From contig WGME01000002.1 of NCBI GenBank assembly GCA_016125225.1, forward strand, positions 124,001 through 188,000: a DNA stretch of 64,000 nucleotides, in the 5' to 3' direction. Numbering within the stretch: position 1 is the first letter of the stretch; each line of letters starts with the position of its first letter. The DNA comes from a bacterium. GTDB lineage: Bacteria; Planctomycetota; Planctomycetia; Planctomycetales; Planctomycetaceae. Made by a program: the position numbers and the translations under genes. Positions 45,543 to 53,104 of the stretch are shown in pieces. A model generated the notes under the pieces. The model saw only the letters and a program-made list of their open reading frames with translations. It was not told where the DNA came from and did no database searches.

Positions 45543-46067
45543 TCAGTTGGCTTCCGGAGGTGGTTCGGAATCCGCAGCGGGGGCGGCCGGTGTCTGCGGC
45601 GACGGTTTGACGTGAATCCGATACGTCCCCAGAGACTCATCCCGCCAAAGCAACTCCAGGGCAAATGAGCCGGGCTTATCCACCGGCAACGGCAACAACG
45701 GCATTACCACTTCGACGGGAGAAAGCGGGTCCTGACAATCGACCCGGAAGTCGGTCTGAAACCGCACCACATCGGTCCCCAGGTCGACATACCGCAGCAC
45801 AAACGGCTGCGCCCCTCGCACATTAATCAGACTGATGTAAGCGAACGGCGACCCCATGCTGAAACCCGCCGGTGGCACCTGCAACTGCATGGGTGTCCCT
45901 TTGGGACGATCCTGCGGCAAGGCCTGCGTCTTCGAGTAGATCGTGTGAAAAATCCCCGCGATGATCTTTTTCCCCGTGGTGGCATCGGAATAGGCATGGT
46001 CGGCCACCAGCAACGCTTGCAGCGTCGGTTTGACAGCCGGACTGGTCGATATCGGGGCCTCAGACAT
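45543..46067 (-). CDS. DUF6941 family protein
   Basis: A 174-residue protein that resembles the DUF6941 family: LQALLVADHAYSDATTGKKIIAGIF, here as LQALLVADHAY and GKKIIAGIFHTIYS, then FAYISLINVRG and PGSFALELLWRDESLGTYRI. This is a small cytoplasmic beta-sandwich with no assigned chemistry; in planctomycetes it is common. The C-terminal 20 residues are Pro/Ala-rich. It is the first gene of a likely pair with the lipoprotein at 44986. No ligand can be named. Confidence 0.78.
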   Translation of the reverse strand: MSEAPISTSPAVKPTLQALLVADHAYSDATTGKKIIAGIFHTIYSKTQALPQDRPKGTPMQLQVPPAGFSMGSPFAYISLINVRGAQPFVLRYVDLGTDVVRFQTDFRVDCQDPLSPVEVVMPLLPLPVDKPGSFALELLWRDESLGTYRIHVKPSPQTPAAPAADSEPPPEAN

Positions 46068-46178
46068 TTGGAACCGGATCTCACTGGAAACGCGTAGCTA
46101 AAAAGACCGCAAACACCCCGTCAGCCTGACACGCCCACCGCCGGTTTGCAATTGTACCGCGTACCGATAGCGCACCGC

Positions 46179-47477
46179 TCATACGAACCGTTTCAGTCCT
46201 CGCAGGTGGTTCATCAGTTCCTGGTGGAAGTCGGGGTGAGCGATGGAGACCAGCGCCGTTCCTCGTTCACTCACGGTGAGTCCGTGCAGATTGACGGCAC
46301 CGTATTCTGTGACCACCCAGTGCACATGGCCGCGGGTGGTGACCACGCCCGCCCCCGGATAGAGTTCCGGCACAATGCGCGAGAAGGTGCCTTTCGCCGC
46401 CGTGGAAGGTAAGGCAATGATCGGCTTCCCCCCGGCTGAGAGGGCGGCTCCACGCACAAAATCCATCTGTCCACCGATGCCCGAGTAGATGCGGTGGCCC
46501 ATCGAATCGGCACAAACCTGGCCGCTCAGATCGATCTGCAAAGCCGAGTTGATTGCCACCATTCGGTCTTGCTTGCGAATGCACGCGGTGTCATTCGTGC
46601 GGTCACACGGATGAAATTCGACCAGCGGATTGTCATCAACAAACTCATAAAGTTCGCGGCTGCCGGAGATGAAACTGGTCACAATGCGACCCGGATGGAC
46701 CGCCTTGAAGCGATTGGTAATCACGCCGGCTTTCGCCAGATTCATCACGCCGTTCGAGAACATTTCGGTATGTACGCCCAGATCGCTTTTGTGGGTCAAG
46801 CGGCGAGCGACGGCGTCGGGGATACTGCCAATGCCGAGTTGCAGGCAACTGCGATCTTCCACAAGATCTGCCACGATCTCGCCAATGCGGGCATCGATAG
46901 CCGTTTCCGCTTCAGGACGATGATCGGGCAAAGCCCGGTTGGTTTGGACAAAGGCCGTCACCCGCTCCAAAGGAACCGTGCTATGGCCATGGGTTCTCGG
47001 CATCTGTTCATTGATCTCTGCCAGAACCAGCGACGCAGAATCGACCGCTGCTCGGGCCGCATCGACCGAGGTTCCGAGCGAACAGTTGCCATGTCGGTCG
47101 GGGGGCGACAACTGCACCAAAGCCACATCCAAGGGAATCTGACGGCTCGACAGCAGTCCGGGAATATCGGAAAGGAAGACCGGAATAAAATCAGCATGTC
47201 CCTGGGCAATCGGTTCCCGCAGGGCCTGCCCCGTGAAGAACGAGACGGAACGTAACCGCTCGCAATGGGGCGGTGTCACAAACGGAACAGGCCCATCTAG
47301 ATGGAGATGGTAGAGATGCACACCGCTCAGTTCCGTGCGTTGCACCAACGCTTGCAGCAACGGCGTGGGTGTGGCGGCGGCACCATGCACAAAGATGCGA
47401 GACCCCTGCGGTATTCGCTCAACCACCTCCGCTGCCGAGACCGCACGCGTCTGCCAATCCATCATGTCGGAATCCAT
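46179..47477 (-). CDS. Acetyl-CoA hydrolase/transferase family CoA-transferase
   Basis: A 432-residue cytoplasmic enzyme of the acetyl-CoA hydrolase / 4-hydroxybutyrate CoA-transferase family. Seen: GSRIFVHGAAATPTPLL, FIPVFLSDIPGLL, DVALVQLSPPDRHGNCSLGTSVD (in parts), LQLGIGSIPDAVARRL, LGVHTEMFSNGVM (with the likely catalytic Glu), and GIGGQMDFVRGA with HWVVTEYGAVNLHG near the end. It transfers CoA between acetyl-CoA and short organic acids. It starts 18 bp after the gene at 47496 and is probably in the same operon. The acid substrate is not readable. Confidence 0.9.
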   Translation of the reverse strand: MDSDMMDWQTRAVSAAEVVERIPQGSRIFVHGAAATPTPLLQALVQRTELSGVHLYHLHLDGPVPFVTPPHCERLRSVSFFTGQALREPIAQGHADFIPVFLSDIPGLLSSRQIPLDVALVQLSPPDRHGNCSLGTSVDAARAAVDSASLVLAEINEQMPRTHGHSTVPLERVTAFVQTNRALPDHRPEAETAIDARIGEIVADLVEDRSCLQLGIGSIPDAVARRLTHKSDLGVHTEMFSNGVMNLAKAGVITNRFKAVHPGRIVTSFISGSRELYEFVDDNPLVEFHPCDRTNDTACIRKQDRMVAINSALQIDLSGQVCADSMGHRIYSGIGGQMDFVRGAALSAGGKPIIALPSTAAKGTFSRIVPELYPGAGVVTTRGHVHWVVTEYGAVNLHGLTVSERGTALVSIAHPDFHQELMNHLRGLKRFV

Positions 47478-47495
47478 TCGCTGAGATGACGATCG

Positions 47496-48290
47496 TTATT
47501 TCGAGAGTGATACCTGCCGCATCACCCAATTCAAAAGGGCATGACGCTGCAGATGCGCGCTATCGGGGAAGGCATAATGCGGTCGCAACTCATGCTGCAG
47601 GTATGCCCGTGTACTCGGCGTTAACCAGGTTCCCGTGGCGAGACGGACGAAATCGGCCAGATAGGCACGAAAGTTCGCTGTCGCCGAGTCAGTACGTCGA
47701 TCTCCCAGACATTCGTAGTTCATGGCCCGATGTTCGATGCGATACACGGACAATGGGTTCTGCCGAATCACCCACAGTTCTGGCCCCGTCGTATCTGCCG
47801 TGGTCATCCGGCCCATGGGTGGTTGTGGTGCCGTAGTCACGATCGCTTGCCGAACTTCGGGGTAGCGGGTGACTTCGGGTAACGGAACCTCGCCGACCGC
47901 GATGACACTCAGTTCCGACCAGGGAATGACTTCAGCGACATCGCCCCGGTAATCAACGATCTCCCAACCGGTTGCAGGCAGACGGGCATGATGAATGGTG
48001 GTGGACTGTTCGAAATCGGGCAGATCAGCCGATCGCACCACTGCCGCCTGAATGCCTAGGCCACGAATTTTTTCGACGACCGCTTCCGCCTGCGACCATG
48101 TCAATTCCAACGGCAAAACCGCTGGGGCATAGTGGGCCTGAATGACCGCATCCGTTCGATGCAGGTGCACCAGATCACACAAAATCTCGGCGATCAGGTG
48201 CGGATCGCCGGGTGCACCGAATACGGCAATGCGGGCCTCTGGAATGGCAGACGGCTCCGCCGCAGTGCCCGTGATATCTGTCGTCATCAT
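47496..48290 (-). CDS. Hypothetical protein, CoA-transferase operon
   Basis: A 264-residue cytoplasmic protein I do not recognise. It opens with disordered residues, then ARIAVFGAPGDPHLIAEILCD, which may be a Rossmann-like first strand, and LELTWSQAEAVVEKIRGLG with IQAAVVRSADLPD, reminiscent of a small alpha/beta ligand-binding half. A second half has DFVRLATGTWLTPSTRAYLQ, helical. Planctomycete genomes carry paralogues of this type with the phrase on adjacent residues counting as unassigned. It is the first gene of a pair with the CoA-transferase. No function is proposed. Confidence 0.6.
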   Translation of the reverse strand: MMTTDITGTAAEPSAIPEARIAVFGAPGDPHLIAEILCDLVHLHRTDAVIQAHYAPAVLPLELTWSQAEAVVEKIRGLGIQAAVVRSADLPDFEQSTTIHHARLPATGWEIVDYRGDVAEVIPWSELSVIAVGEVPLPEVTRYPEVRQAIVTTAPQPPMGRMTTADTTGPELWVIRQNPLSVYRIEHRAMNYECLGDRRTDSATANFRAYLADFVRLATGTWLTPSTRAYLQHELRPHYAFPDSAHLQRHALLNWVMRQVSLSK

Positions 48291-48612
48291 GTTGGCCTCC
48301 CCATCTTCTTACGGTGGCCGAAAACCTCTGATCTAAGATTGTCACACTTGTACGACCCCGATTTTACCACGTTTCACCTGCCCCGCAGAGTGCTCCGCAG
48401 TCGCAACGGAACTCTTTGCCAGCCTCAATGAAGAACGAAAATTCATCAGGGAAGCCTTGGGAGGCACATGGGGATCAGAACTTCGACCGAAAAATGGGAG
48501 AAATCCTGGAAACAACCGCGATTGCAGAAGCGCAGCCAACTCGCCATAGTATGGTGTTCCGCCCGGCGACCGGTGCGTTCTGACCTCGAACTCTCTGTGA
48601 TAACACGATCCT
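48291..48612. other. Divergent intergenic region, 322 bp
   Basis: Between the hypothetical/CoA-transferase operon and the charged disordered protein gene. Both promoters should be here. A 51-codon frame (48428-48583) is listed separately as uncertain. No strong hairpin was seen. Confidence 0.4.
48428..48583 (+). CDS. Possible small protein of 51 residues
   Basis: A short plus-strand frame starting MKNENSSGKPWEAHGDQNF and ending PATGAF. Its composition looks protein-like (acidic and polar helix in the middle, GEILETTAIAEAQ). No clear ribosome site precedes it, and it is just upstream of the charged protein gene. Could be chance. Confidence 0.25.
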   Translation: MKNENSSGKPWEAHGDQNFDRKMGEILETTAIAEAQPTRHSMVFRPATGAF

Positions 48613-49929
48613 ATGGCGCGACCTTCGCTCACTCCACCCGGCAAAGACGACGACGATTCGTGGGGCAAACTGGCCTCCGATCTGCTGGGTATTGAACTCG
48701 ATATGGATGCCGATCTCGATTTTTCCGAGCCGGAACCCGTGGCTCCCGCCGCCCCAGCGCCAGCCGTTGCGGAAGCAGCCGTCGAGCCGGAACCGGTTTC
48801 AGCACCAGAAGATACGGCTCCCAGCGACACCCCACCCACCCCCTTGGAGAGCGACGACGAGTTCTGGAAAGCCCTGGAAGAGTGGGACTGGGACGAGTCG
48901 GGTACAAAACCGAAACCCCCGCCACGACGAACCGAGACAGTTGCCGCTGAGAGCTCGAGCGACGAACAACCCTCGCGCCGACCGAGTCGGGGAGAGCGTG
49001 GTGATCGTCGAGGCGGGCGTGGACGCGGAGGCCGTGACCGTGATGCGGATTCCCGCCGCCGTCCCGATCGTGACGCCCGCCCTGCAGAAGCAGTCGCCGA
49101 AGTGGGTTCAGCCGAACCGGATGTGGCACCAGAACCGGAGCGTCCCCGTCGCCGACCAGAATCGCGTCGCCGGAGTGAAGAAGGAACGGGCGAACCCCGC
49201 AGCCGTTCCGCTACCGACTCACGTCGCCGGGAACCACCCCGTCGTTCGCCGGTTAAACCTCGTCCTGCTGGTGATGGATTCGGTTCCGGACTCGAAGACG
49301 AGGATTTGCTCGAAGACCCCTGGGCGGTCTCGGAAGACGAACTGGTCACCGAATCCGCCGCGCCGGTCGCAGAATTCGATGACTTCGATGATGAGCTCGA
49401 CTTGGCACCGCCATCCGGTGAGGAAACGAGCGAAGAGGAAGAAGACCGTCGGCCGCGTCGCCGCCGTCGTCGCCGAGGTGGTCGCGGAAATCGACGCCCT
49501 GCCGATGATGCCGTCGTTGCGGAAACGGACAGCGAATCCGATGACGATTTGGTAGAACCTCCTGCTGATGAAGATTTTGCTGAATCTCTGGATGATTCCG
49601 AAGAAGAAGCCGAAGGTGAATCAGAGGAACGCCGACCTCGTTCCCGTCGTCGCCGTCGTGGCAGCCGCGGTGGTAGTCGACGGCCCGGAGCTGGGGAATC
49701 TGCTGGTGATGAGACCCGTCCCCGACCGGCACGGAGTCGTCCCGCAGAGGTCGCCCCCGAAGCGACTGCCCATGATGATGACGATGAAGAAGAAGCCCCG
49801 GTTGTTCGCGTGAAGTACGACAACATTCCCACTTGGGAAGAGGCGATTTCCGTGATGCTGGTCCGCCGTGAACAAGGTGGGCGGTCTCGAGGGCCGCAAC
49901 GGCCCCAGCAACGCCGGGGTGATTGGTAA
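48613..49929 (+). CDS. Highly charged, intrinsically disordered protein
   Basis: A 438-residue protein made almost wholly of Arg, Glu, Asp, Pro and Ser, so largely disordered. The first 45 residues (PGKDDDDSWGKLASDLLGIEL) and the last 45 (VRVKYDNIPTWEEAISVMLVRREQGG, partly shown) are less repetitive and look like conserved functional ends. In between are RGD/RRR-type basic blocks (GRGGRDRDADSRRRPDRD; RRRRRRGGRG) alternating with acidic blocks, like the RNA-binding tails of RNase E/G. RNA or protein scaffolding is plausible inference. The opposite strand is also open through its length, caused by codon bias, not a second gene. Lies 68 bp before mtaB. Confidence 0.75.
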   Translation: MARPSLTPPGKDDDDSWGKLASDLLGIELDMDADLDFSEPEPVAPAAPAPAVAEAAVEPEPVSAPEDTAPSDTPPTPLESDDEFWKALEEWDWDESGTKPKPPPRRTETVAAESSSDEQPSRRPSRGERGDRRGGRGRGGRDRDADSRRRPDRDARPAEAVAEVGSAEPDVAPEPERPRRRPESRRRSEEGTGEPRSRSATDSRRREPPRRSPVKPRPAGDGFGSGLEDEDLLEDPWAVSEDELVTESAAPVAEFDDFDDELDLAPPSGEETSEEEEDRRPRRRRRRRGGRGNRRPADDAVVAETDSESDDDLVEPPADEDFAESLDDSEEEAEGESEERRPRSRRRRRGSRGGSRRPGAGESAGDETRPRPARSRPAEVAPEATAHDDDDEEEAPVVRVKYDNIPTWEEAISVMLVRREQGGRSRGPQRPQQRRGDW

Positions 49930-49997
49930 GACGCTTGGATCAATTCGCGAATTGAACCGCGGATCTTCTGTTTGGCATTCCGACGCGGATCGGGCTC

Positions 49998-51341
49998 ATG
50001 AAGACCTGTCGTCTGGTGACCTTGGGTTGCAAGGTCAATCAGTATGAAACGCAACTGGTACGCGAAGCCCTGGAGCGCCAGGGATACCGCGAAGCACAGG
50101 ACGAGGAAGTCGCCGAACTCTGCGTCGTCAATACCTGCACCGTGACGTCCAATGGCGATTCCCGGTCGCGGCAGGTCATTCGTCAACTGGCAAAGCAGAA
50201 CCCAGGGACCCGCACACTGGTCATGGGCTGTTATGCCACACGCGATCCGGACGCTGTCGCCAAACTCCCGTCCGTCGCCGAGGTCATCACGGATAAACGC
50301 GAGTTGCCGGACATACTTGCCCGGCACGGAATCTACGATGATTTACCCGGAATCTCACGCTTTCCCGGCCGCAAACGGGCCTATGTAAAGCTGCAGGACG
50401 GCTGCATCCTGCGGTGCAGTTACTGCATTATTCCGCAGGTCCGGCCCGGTTTGCACAGCCGATCTCCCGAGGAAATCGAGGCCGAAGTGCGGCGGCTGCT
50501 CGATTCCGGCCATCAGGAATTGATCCTGACCGGCATTCATATCGGGCATTACGGCGTCGATACCTCGCGTGGACGTTCGGGGAAACCGCCGTTTCGGTTA
50601 TGGCATCTGATCCAGCGGCTGGACCGGATTCCTGGCCCTTGGCGGATGCGGCTATCGAGCATCGAGGCAGCGGAAATCGATAATGATTTCGTTGCGGCGG
50701 CGGCTGACACCGAACATCTTTGCCCGCATTTTCACCCGGCCTTACAGAGTGGATCTACGACCGTGCTGCGTCGCATGCGGAGGCGATACACCGCTGAAAA
50801 GTTTCTCTCATCCGTAGAAACGCTGAAGGCACGGCTTAATGAACCGGGGCTGACTACCGACATCATCGTGGGTTTTCCTGGCGAGACCGATGTGGAATTT
50901 CGGCAAACGGTAGCAACCTGTCAACAGGCCGGGTTTCACAAACTCCACATCTTCCCGTTCAGCCCGCGCAAAGGGACTCCGGCTGCGGATTATGCAGAGC
51001 AAGTCCCGGGCGAAGTAGTGAATTCCCGCGTGAATGAGCTACAAAGAGTGGAAGCGGAATTGGCCGGGCGATACCATGAACGACTGATCGGTCGCACACT
51101 GCAAGTGCTGGTGGAGGGTGTGGCTCCCGATCAACCGGGAATGGTTCTGGGGACCGATGAGCGGTACGCCACGGTGCTGTTTCCGGGAAGTGATTTGGAT
51201 GCCAATCGACTGATTTCCGTTCGGGCCATTTCGGCGACGTCGCAATGTGTCTATGCCGAGCGGATCGACGAAACCCCCGCTGTCCGGGAAGGCGGTGAGC
51301 AATGTCGTCTCATGAATTCCAGCCAGCCTTTGTCACCATAG
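49998..51341 (+). CDS. mtaB: tRNA t6A37 methylthiotransferase
   Basis: A 447-residue radical SAM enzyme of the MTTase family, subtype MtaB, that converts N6-threonylcarbamoyladenosine at tRNA position 37 into the 2-methylthio form. The N-terminal UPF0004 domain has Cys11 (TLGCKVNQYE, the MtaB-type signature), Cys47 and Cys78 for the auxiliary 4Fe-4S cluster. Radical SAM Cys136, Cys140 and Cys143 lie in GCILRCSYCIIP, with LTGIHIGHYG and TTDIIVGFPGETD further on. A TRAM domain of about 60 residues closes the protein. The end of the gene overlaps the STAS gene by 40 nt. Confidence 0.93.
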   Translation: MKTCRLVTLGCKVNQYETQLVREALERQGYREAQDEEVAELCVVNTCTVTSNGDSRSRQVIRQLAKQNPGTRTLVMGCYATRDPDAVAKLPSVAEVITDKRELPDILARHGIYDDLPGISRFPGRKRAYVKLQDGCILRCSYCIIPQVRPGLHSRSPEEIEAEVRRLLDSGHQELILTGIHIGHYGVDTSRGRSGKPPFRLWHLIQRLDRIPGPWRMRLSSIEAAEIDNDFVAAAADTEHLCPHFHPALQSGSTTVLRRMRRRYTAEKFLSSVETLKARLNEPGLTTDIIVGFPGETDVEFRQTVATCQQAGFHKLHIFPFSPRKGTPAADYAEQVPGEVVNSRVNELQRVEAELAGRYHERLIGRTLQVLVEGVAPDQPGMVLGTDERYATVLFPGSDLDANRLISVRAISATSQCVYAERIDETPAVREGGEQCRLMNSSQPLSP

Positions 51342-51676
51342 AGCATCACGAGAATGCTGTGGTCGCGCGCTTCACTCGGCCACAGCTTTCCGAGGAAGAT
51401 AATATCGAGCAGATGGCCCACGAACTGGTCACGCTGATCGAACTCTTCCAGTGTCATCGACTCGTCCTCAGCATGGACATTGTCGATTTCATCACCAGTG
51501 CCGCTTTGGGCAAGTTGATCATGATCCATCGCAAACTGCACCGCAAAGAAGGGCGGCTGGTGGTGTGCGATGTGAAAGGGCCGGTTGCAGAAGTCCTCAA
51601 AACCAGCCGCTTGAACGAATACTTTACGATTGCGTCGGACACGCAAGGGGCTTTGCTGCTCGCAGCCGCCAGTTAA
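51302..51676 (+). CDS. STAS-domain (anti-sigma factor antagonist-like) protein
   Basis: A 124-residue single STAS domain, resembling SpoIIAA-type antagonists. Visible elements are VTIEHHENAVVARF, LVLSMDIVDFITSAALGKLIMIHR (the normal site of the phosphorylated Ser/Thr; here ITSAALGKL has Ser as candidate), RLVVCDVKGPVAEVLKTSRLNEYF at the end. It probably binds a partner switch kinase or anti-sigma factor, not encoded in the window. It starts 40 nt inside the 3' end of mtaB and is followed after 11 bp by tmk, so the three genes form an overlapping unit. Regulation by phosphorylation is inferred. Confidence 0.82.
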   Translation: MSSHEFQPAFVTIEHHENAVVARFTRPQLSEEDNIEQMAHELVTLIELFQCHRLVLSMDIVDFITSAALGKLIMIHRKLHRKEGRLVVCDVKGPVAEVLKTSRLNEYFTIASDTQGALLLAAAS

Positions 51677-51687
51677 GGATTGTACGA

Positions 51688-52362
51688 GTGGCTTGTCTCA
51701 TCGCCGTGGAAGGCATTGACGGTTCAGGCAAAGGAACACAGTCAGCACGCTTGGTTGAAGAATTACGCCGGCAAGGGTATTCCGCCGCGTTATTGAGCTT
51801 TCCCCGCTATCAGGCCACCCGCTTCGGACAGCAGATCGGCCACTTCCTCAATGGCAAGTTCGGCGATCTGGAAACCGTGCACCCTTTGCTGGTCTCCCTG
51901 CTCTTCGCCGGAGATCGCTTTGAAAGTCGCGCGTTGCTGCTGGACGAAATCACCCGGCACGACGTCGTGGTGTGTGACCGCTATGTCTCTTCGAACATGG
52001 CCCATCAAGGGGCCAAAGTTTCTCCGGAAGAACTGCCGGAACTTCTCGAATGGATCGCGTTTGTGGAGTACCAGCAGCACCAGTTGCCGCAACCAGATGT
52101 GGTGCTATGGTTCGACTTGCCGGTGTCTGTTGCACAGGACCTGATCGCCCGGAAAAGCCAGCGCAGCTATACCGAGAAAGCCGCGGATCTGCAGGAAGCC
52201 GATGCGGCGTATCTCGGACGAGTTCGTGATGTCTATGCGAGATTGGCCGAACAGACTGCAAACTGGCGCCGCATACCGGTCACTCAGGAAAATCTCTTGC
52301 GTGATCTGGACGATGTCGCCGCCGAAACCTGGCGAACCGTTCAACCCTTTCTGCCTAGGTAG
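51688..52362 (+). CDS. tmk: Thymidylate kinase
   Basis: A 224-residue P-loop kinase that phosphorylates dTMP to dTDP in DNA precursor synthesis. The Walker A motif is in VEGIDGSGKGTQ (residues 7-18), the DR motif in CDRYVSSNMAHQG, and a dTMP-binding FPRYQATRFGQQI near residue 40. A LID-like segment RKSQRSYTEKAADLQEAD (trimmed) is present. The start is a GTG at 51688 with an AAGGA site about 9 nt upstream; upstream codons belong to the overlapping frame of the STAS gene. Length fits the family. It is the third gene of the mtaB-STAS-tmk unit. Confidence 0.9.
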   Translation: MACLIAVEGIDGSGKGTQSARLVEELRRQGYSAALLSFPRYQATRFGQQIGHFLNGKFGDLETVHPLLVSLLFAGDRFESRALLLDEITRHDVVVCDRYVSSNMAHQGAKVSPEELPELLEWIAFVEYQQHQLPQPDVVLWFDLPVSVAQDLIARKSQRSYTEKAADLQEADAAYLGRVRDVYARLAEQTANWRRIPVTQENLLRDLDDVAAETWRTVQPFLPR

Positions 52363-52454
52363 CGCTTTTCCCGCCGTTTCATTTCCCGCCCGACGCATTG
52401 CAGGCTACACTTCGGGAAACAGCGAACACAACGACATGACTGGAGTAAGGTCCG

Positions 52455-52997
52455 ATGACGCATGCGTGGCACGATGTGGTTCCCGGCGATGGTCTGCCCG
52501 GCGAGTTCACCACCGTGATTGAAATTCCCCGCGGTTCGAGCGTGAAGTACGAACTCGACAAACTGACGGGCTTACTGCGGCTCGACCGCATGCTGCACTC
52601 CGCAGTCTATTACCCTGCCAACTATGGGTTCATTCCGCAAACGCTCGCCGAAGATGACGATCCGCTCGATGTGCTGGTGCTCTGCCAGGAACCAGTCGAT
52701 CCGCTCACCCTGGTGGAAGCCCGTGCCATCGGTCTGATGACGATGATCGACTGCGGGAAGCGCGATCACAAGATTCTCGCGGTCGCCACCCACGATCCGG
52801 AATACAACTCGTTCCGTGAAGCCAGTGAGTTGCCCACGCACAAGCTCGCCATGATTCGCCGCTTCTTCCAGGACTACAAAACCCTGGAAGGGAAGGCCGT
52901 GGAAGTAGACGAACTGACCGAAGCCGCCACTTCGTTCCCGATCATTAAAGACGCCCTGGAACGCTACAGCCAACACCGCCGCCGTGGATTCTACTAA
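52455..52997 (+). CDS. ppa: Inorganic pyrophosphatase
   Basis: A 180-residue family I soluble pyrophosphatase that hydrolyses PPi to two phosphates with Mg, driving biosynthetic reactions. Signatures: [14 protein letters not shown] (active-site Arg, Lys), [13 protein letters not shown], and the metal motif [11 protein letters not shown] with Asp67, Asp69 and Asp72. [15 protein letters not shown] and a C-terminal [11 protein letters not shown] with helix complete the fold. Length and motifs are normal. Start at 52455 with an AAGG-type site upstream. It is about 90 bp after tmk and convergent with glgE. Confidence 0.93.
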   Translation: MTHAWHDVVPGDGLPGEFTTVIEIPRGSSVKYELDKLTGLLRLDRMLHSAVYYPANYGFIPQTLAEDDDPLDVLVLCQEPVDPLTLVEARAIGLMTMIDCGKRDHKILAVATHDPEYNSFREASELPTHKLAMIRRFFQDYKTLEGKAVEVDELTEAATSFPIIKDALERYSQHRRRGFY

Positions 52998-53075
52998 GAG
53001 AGCGTTACCCAGCTTCTATTGGTCTCCTGAAATACTTCGGCGTCACCACTTTCCGGTGATAATCTTGCGAACCTT

Positions 53076-53104
53076 GAGATGGATTACTGAAAGTATTCCA
53101 TCTC
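53076..53104. terminator. Hairpin at convergent ppa/glgE ends
   Basis: GAGATGGA and TCCATCTC pair with three further inner pairs around a TGAAA loop. The hairpin includes the glgE stop codon and lies about 80 bp after ppa. A shared terminator is likely, although there is no long T run. Confidence 0.55.

Noticed and set aside
48340-48450. A minus-strand stretch reading FPDEFSFFIEAGKEFRCDCG, considered as a small zinc-ribbon gene
   Set aside because: It is bounded by stops after about 35 codons and has no ATG or ribosome site.
48342-50327. A 661-codon minus-strand frame opposite the charged protein and mtaB
   Set aside because: Its Ser/Arg/Gly-rich translation mirrors the Arg/Glu codons of the sense gene, and it continues into mtaB. 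No start signal or family.
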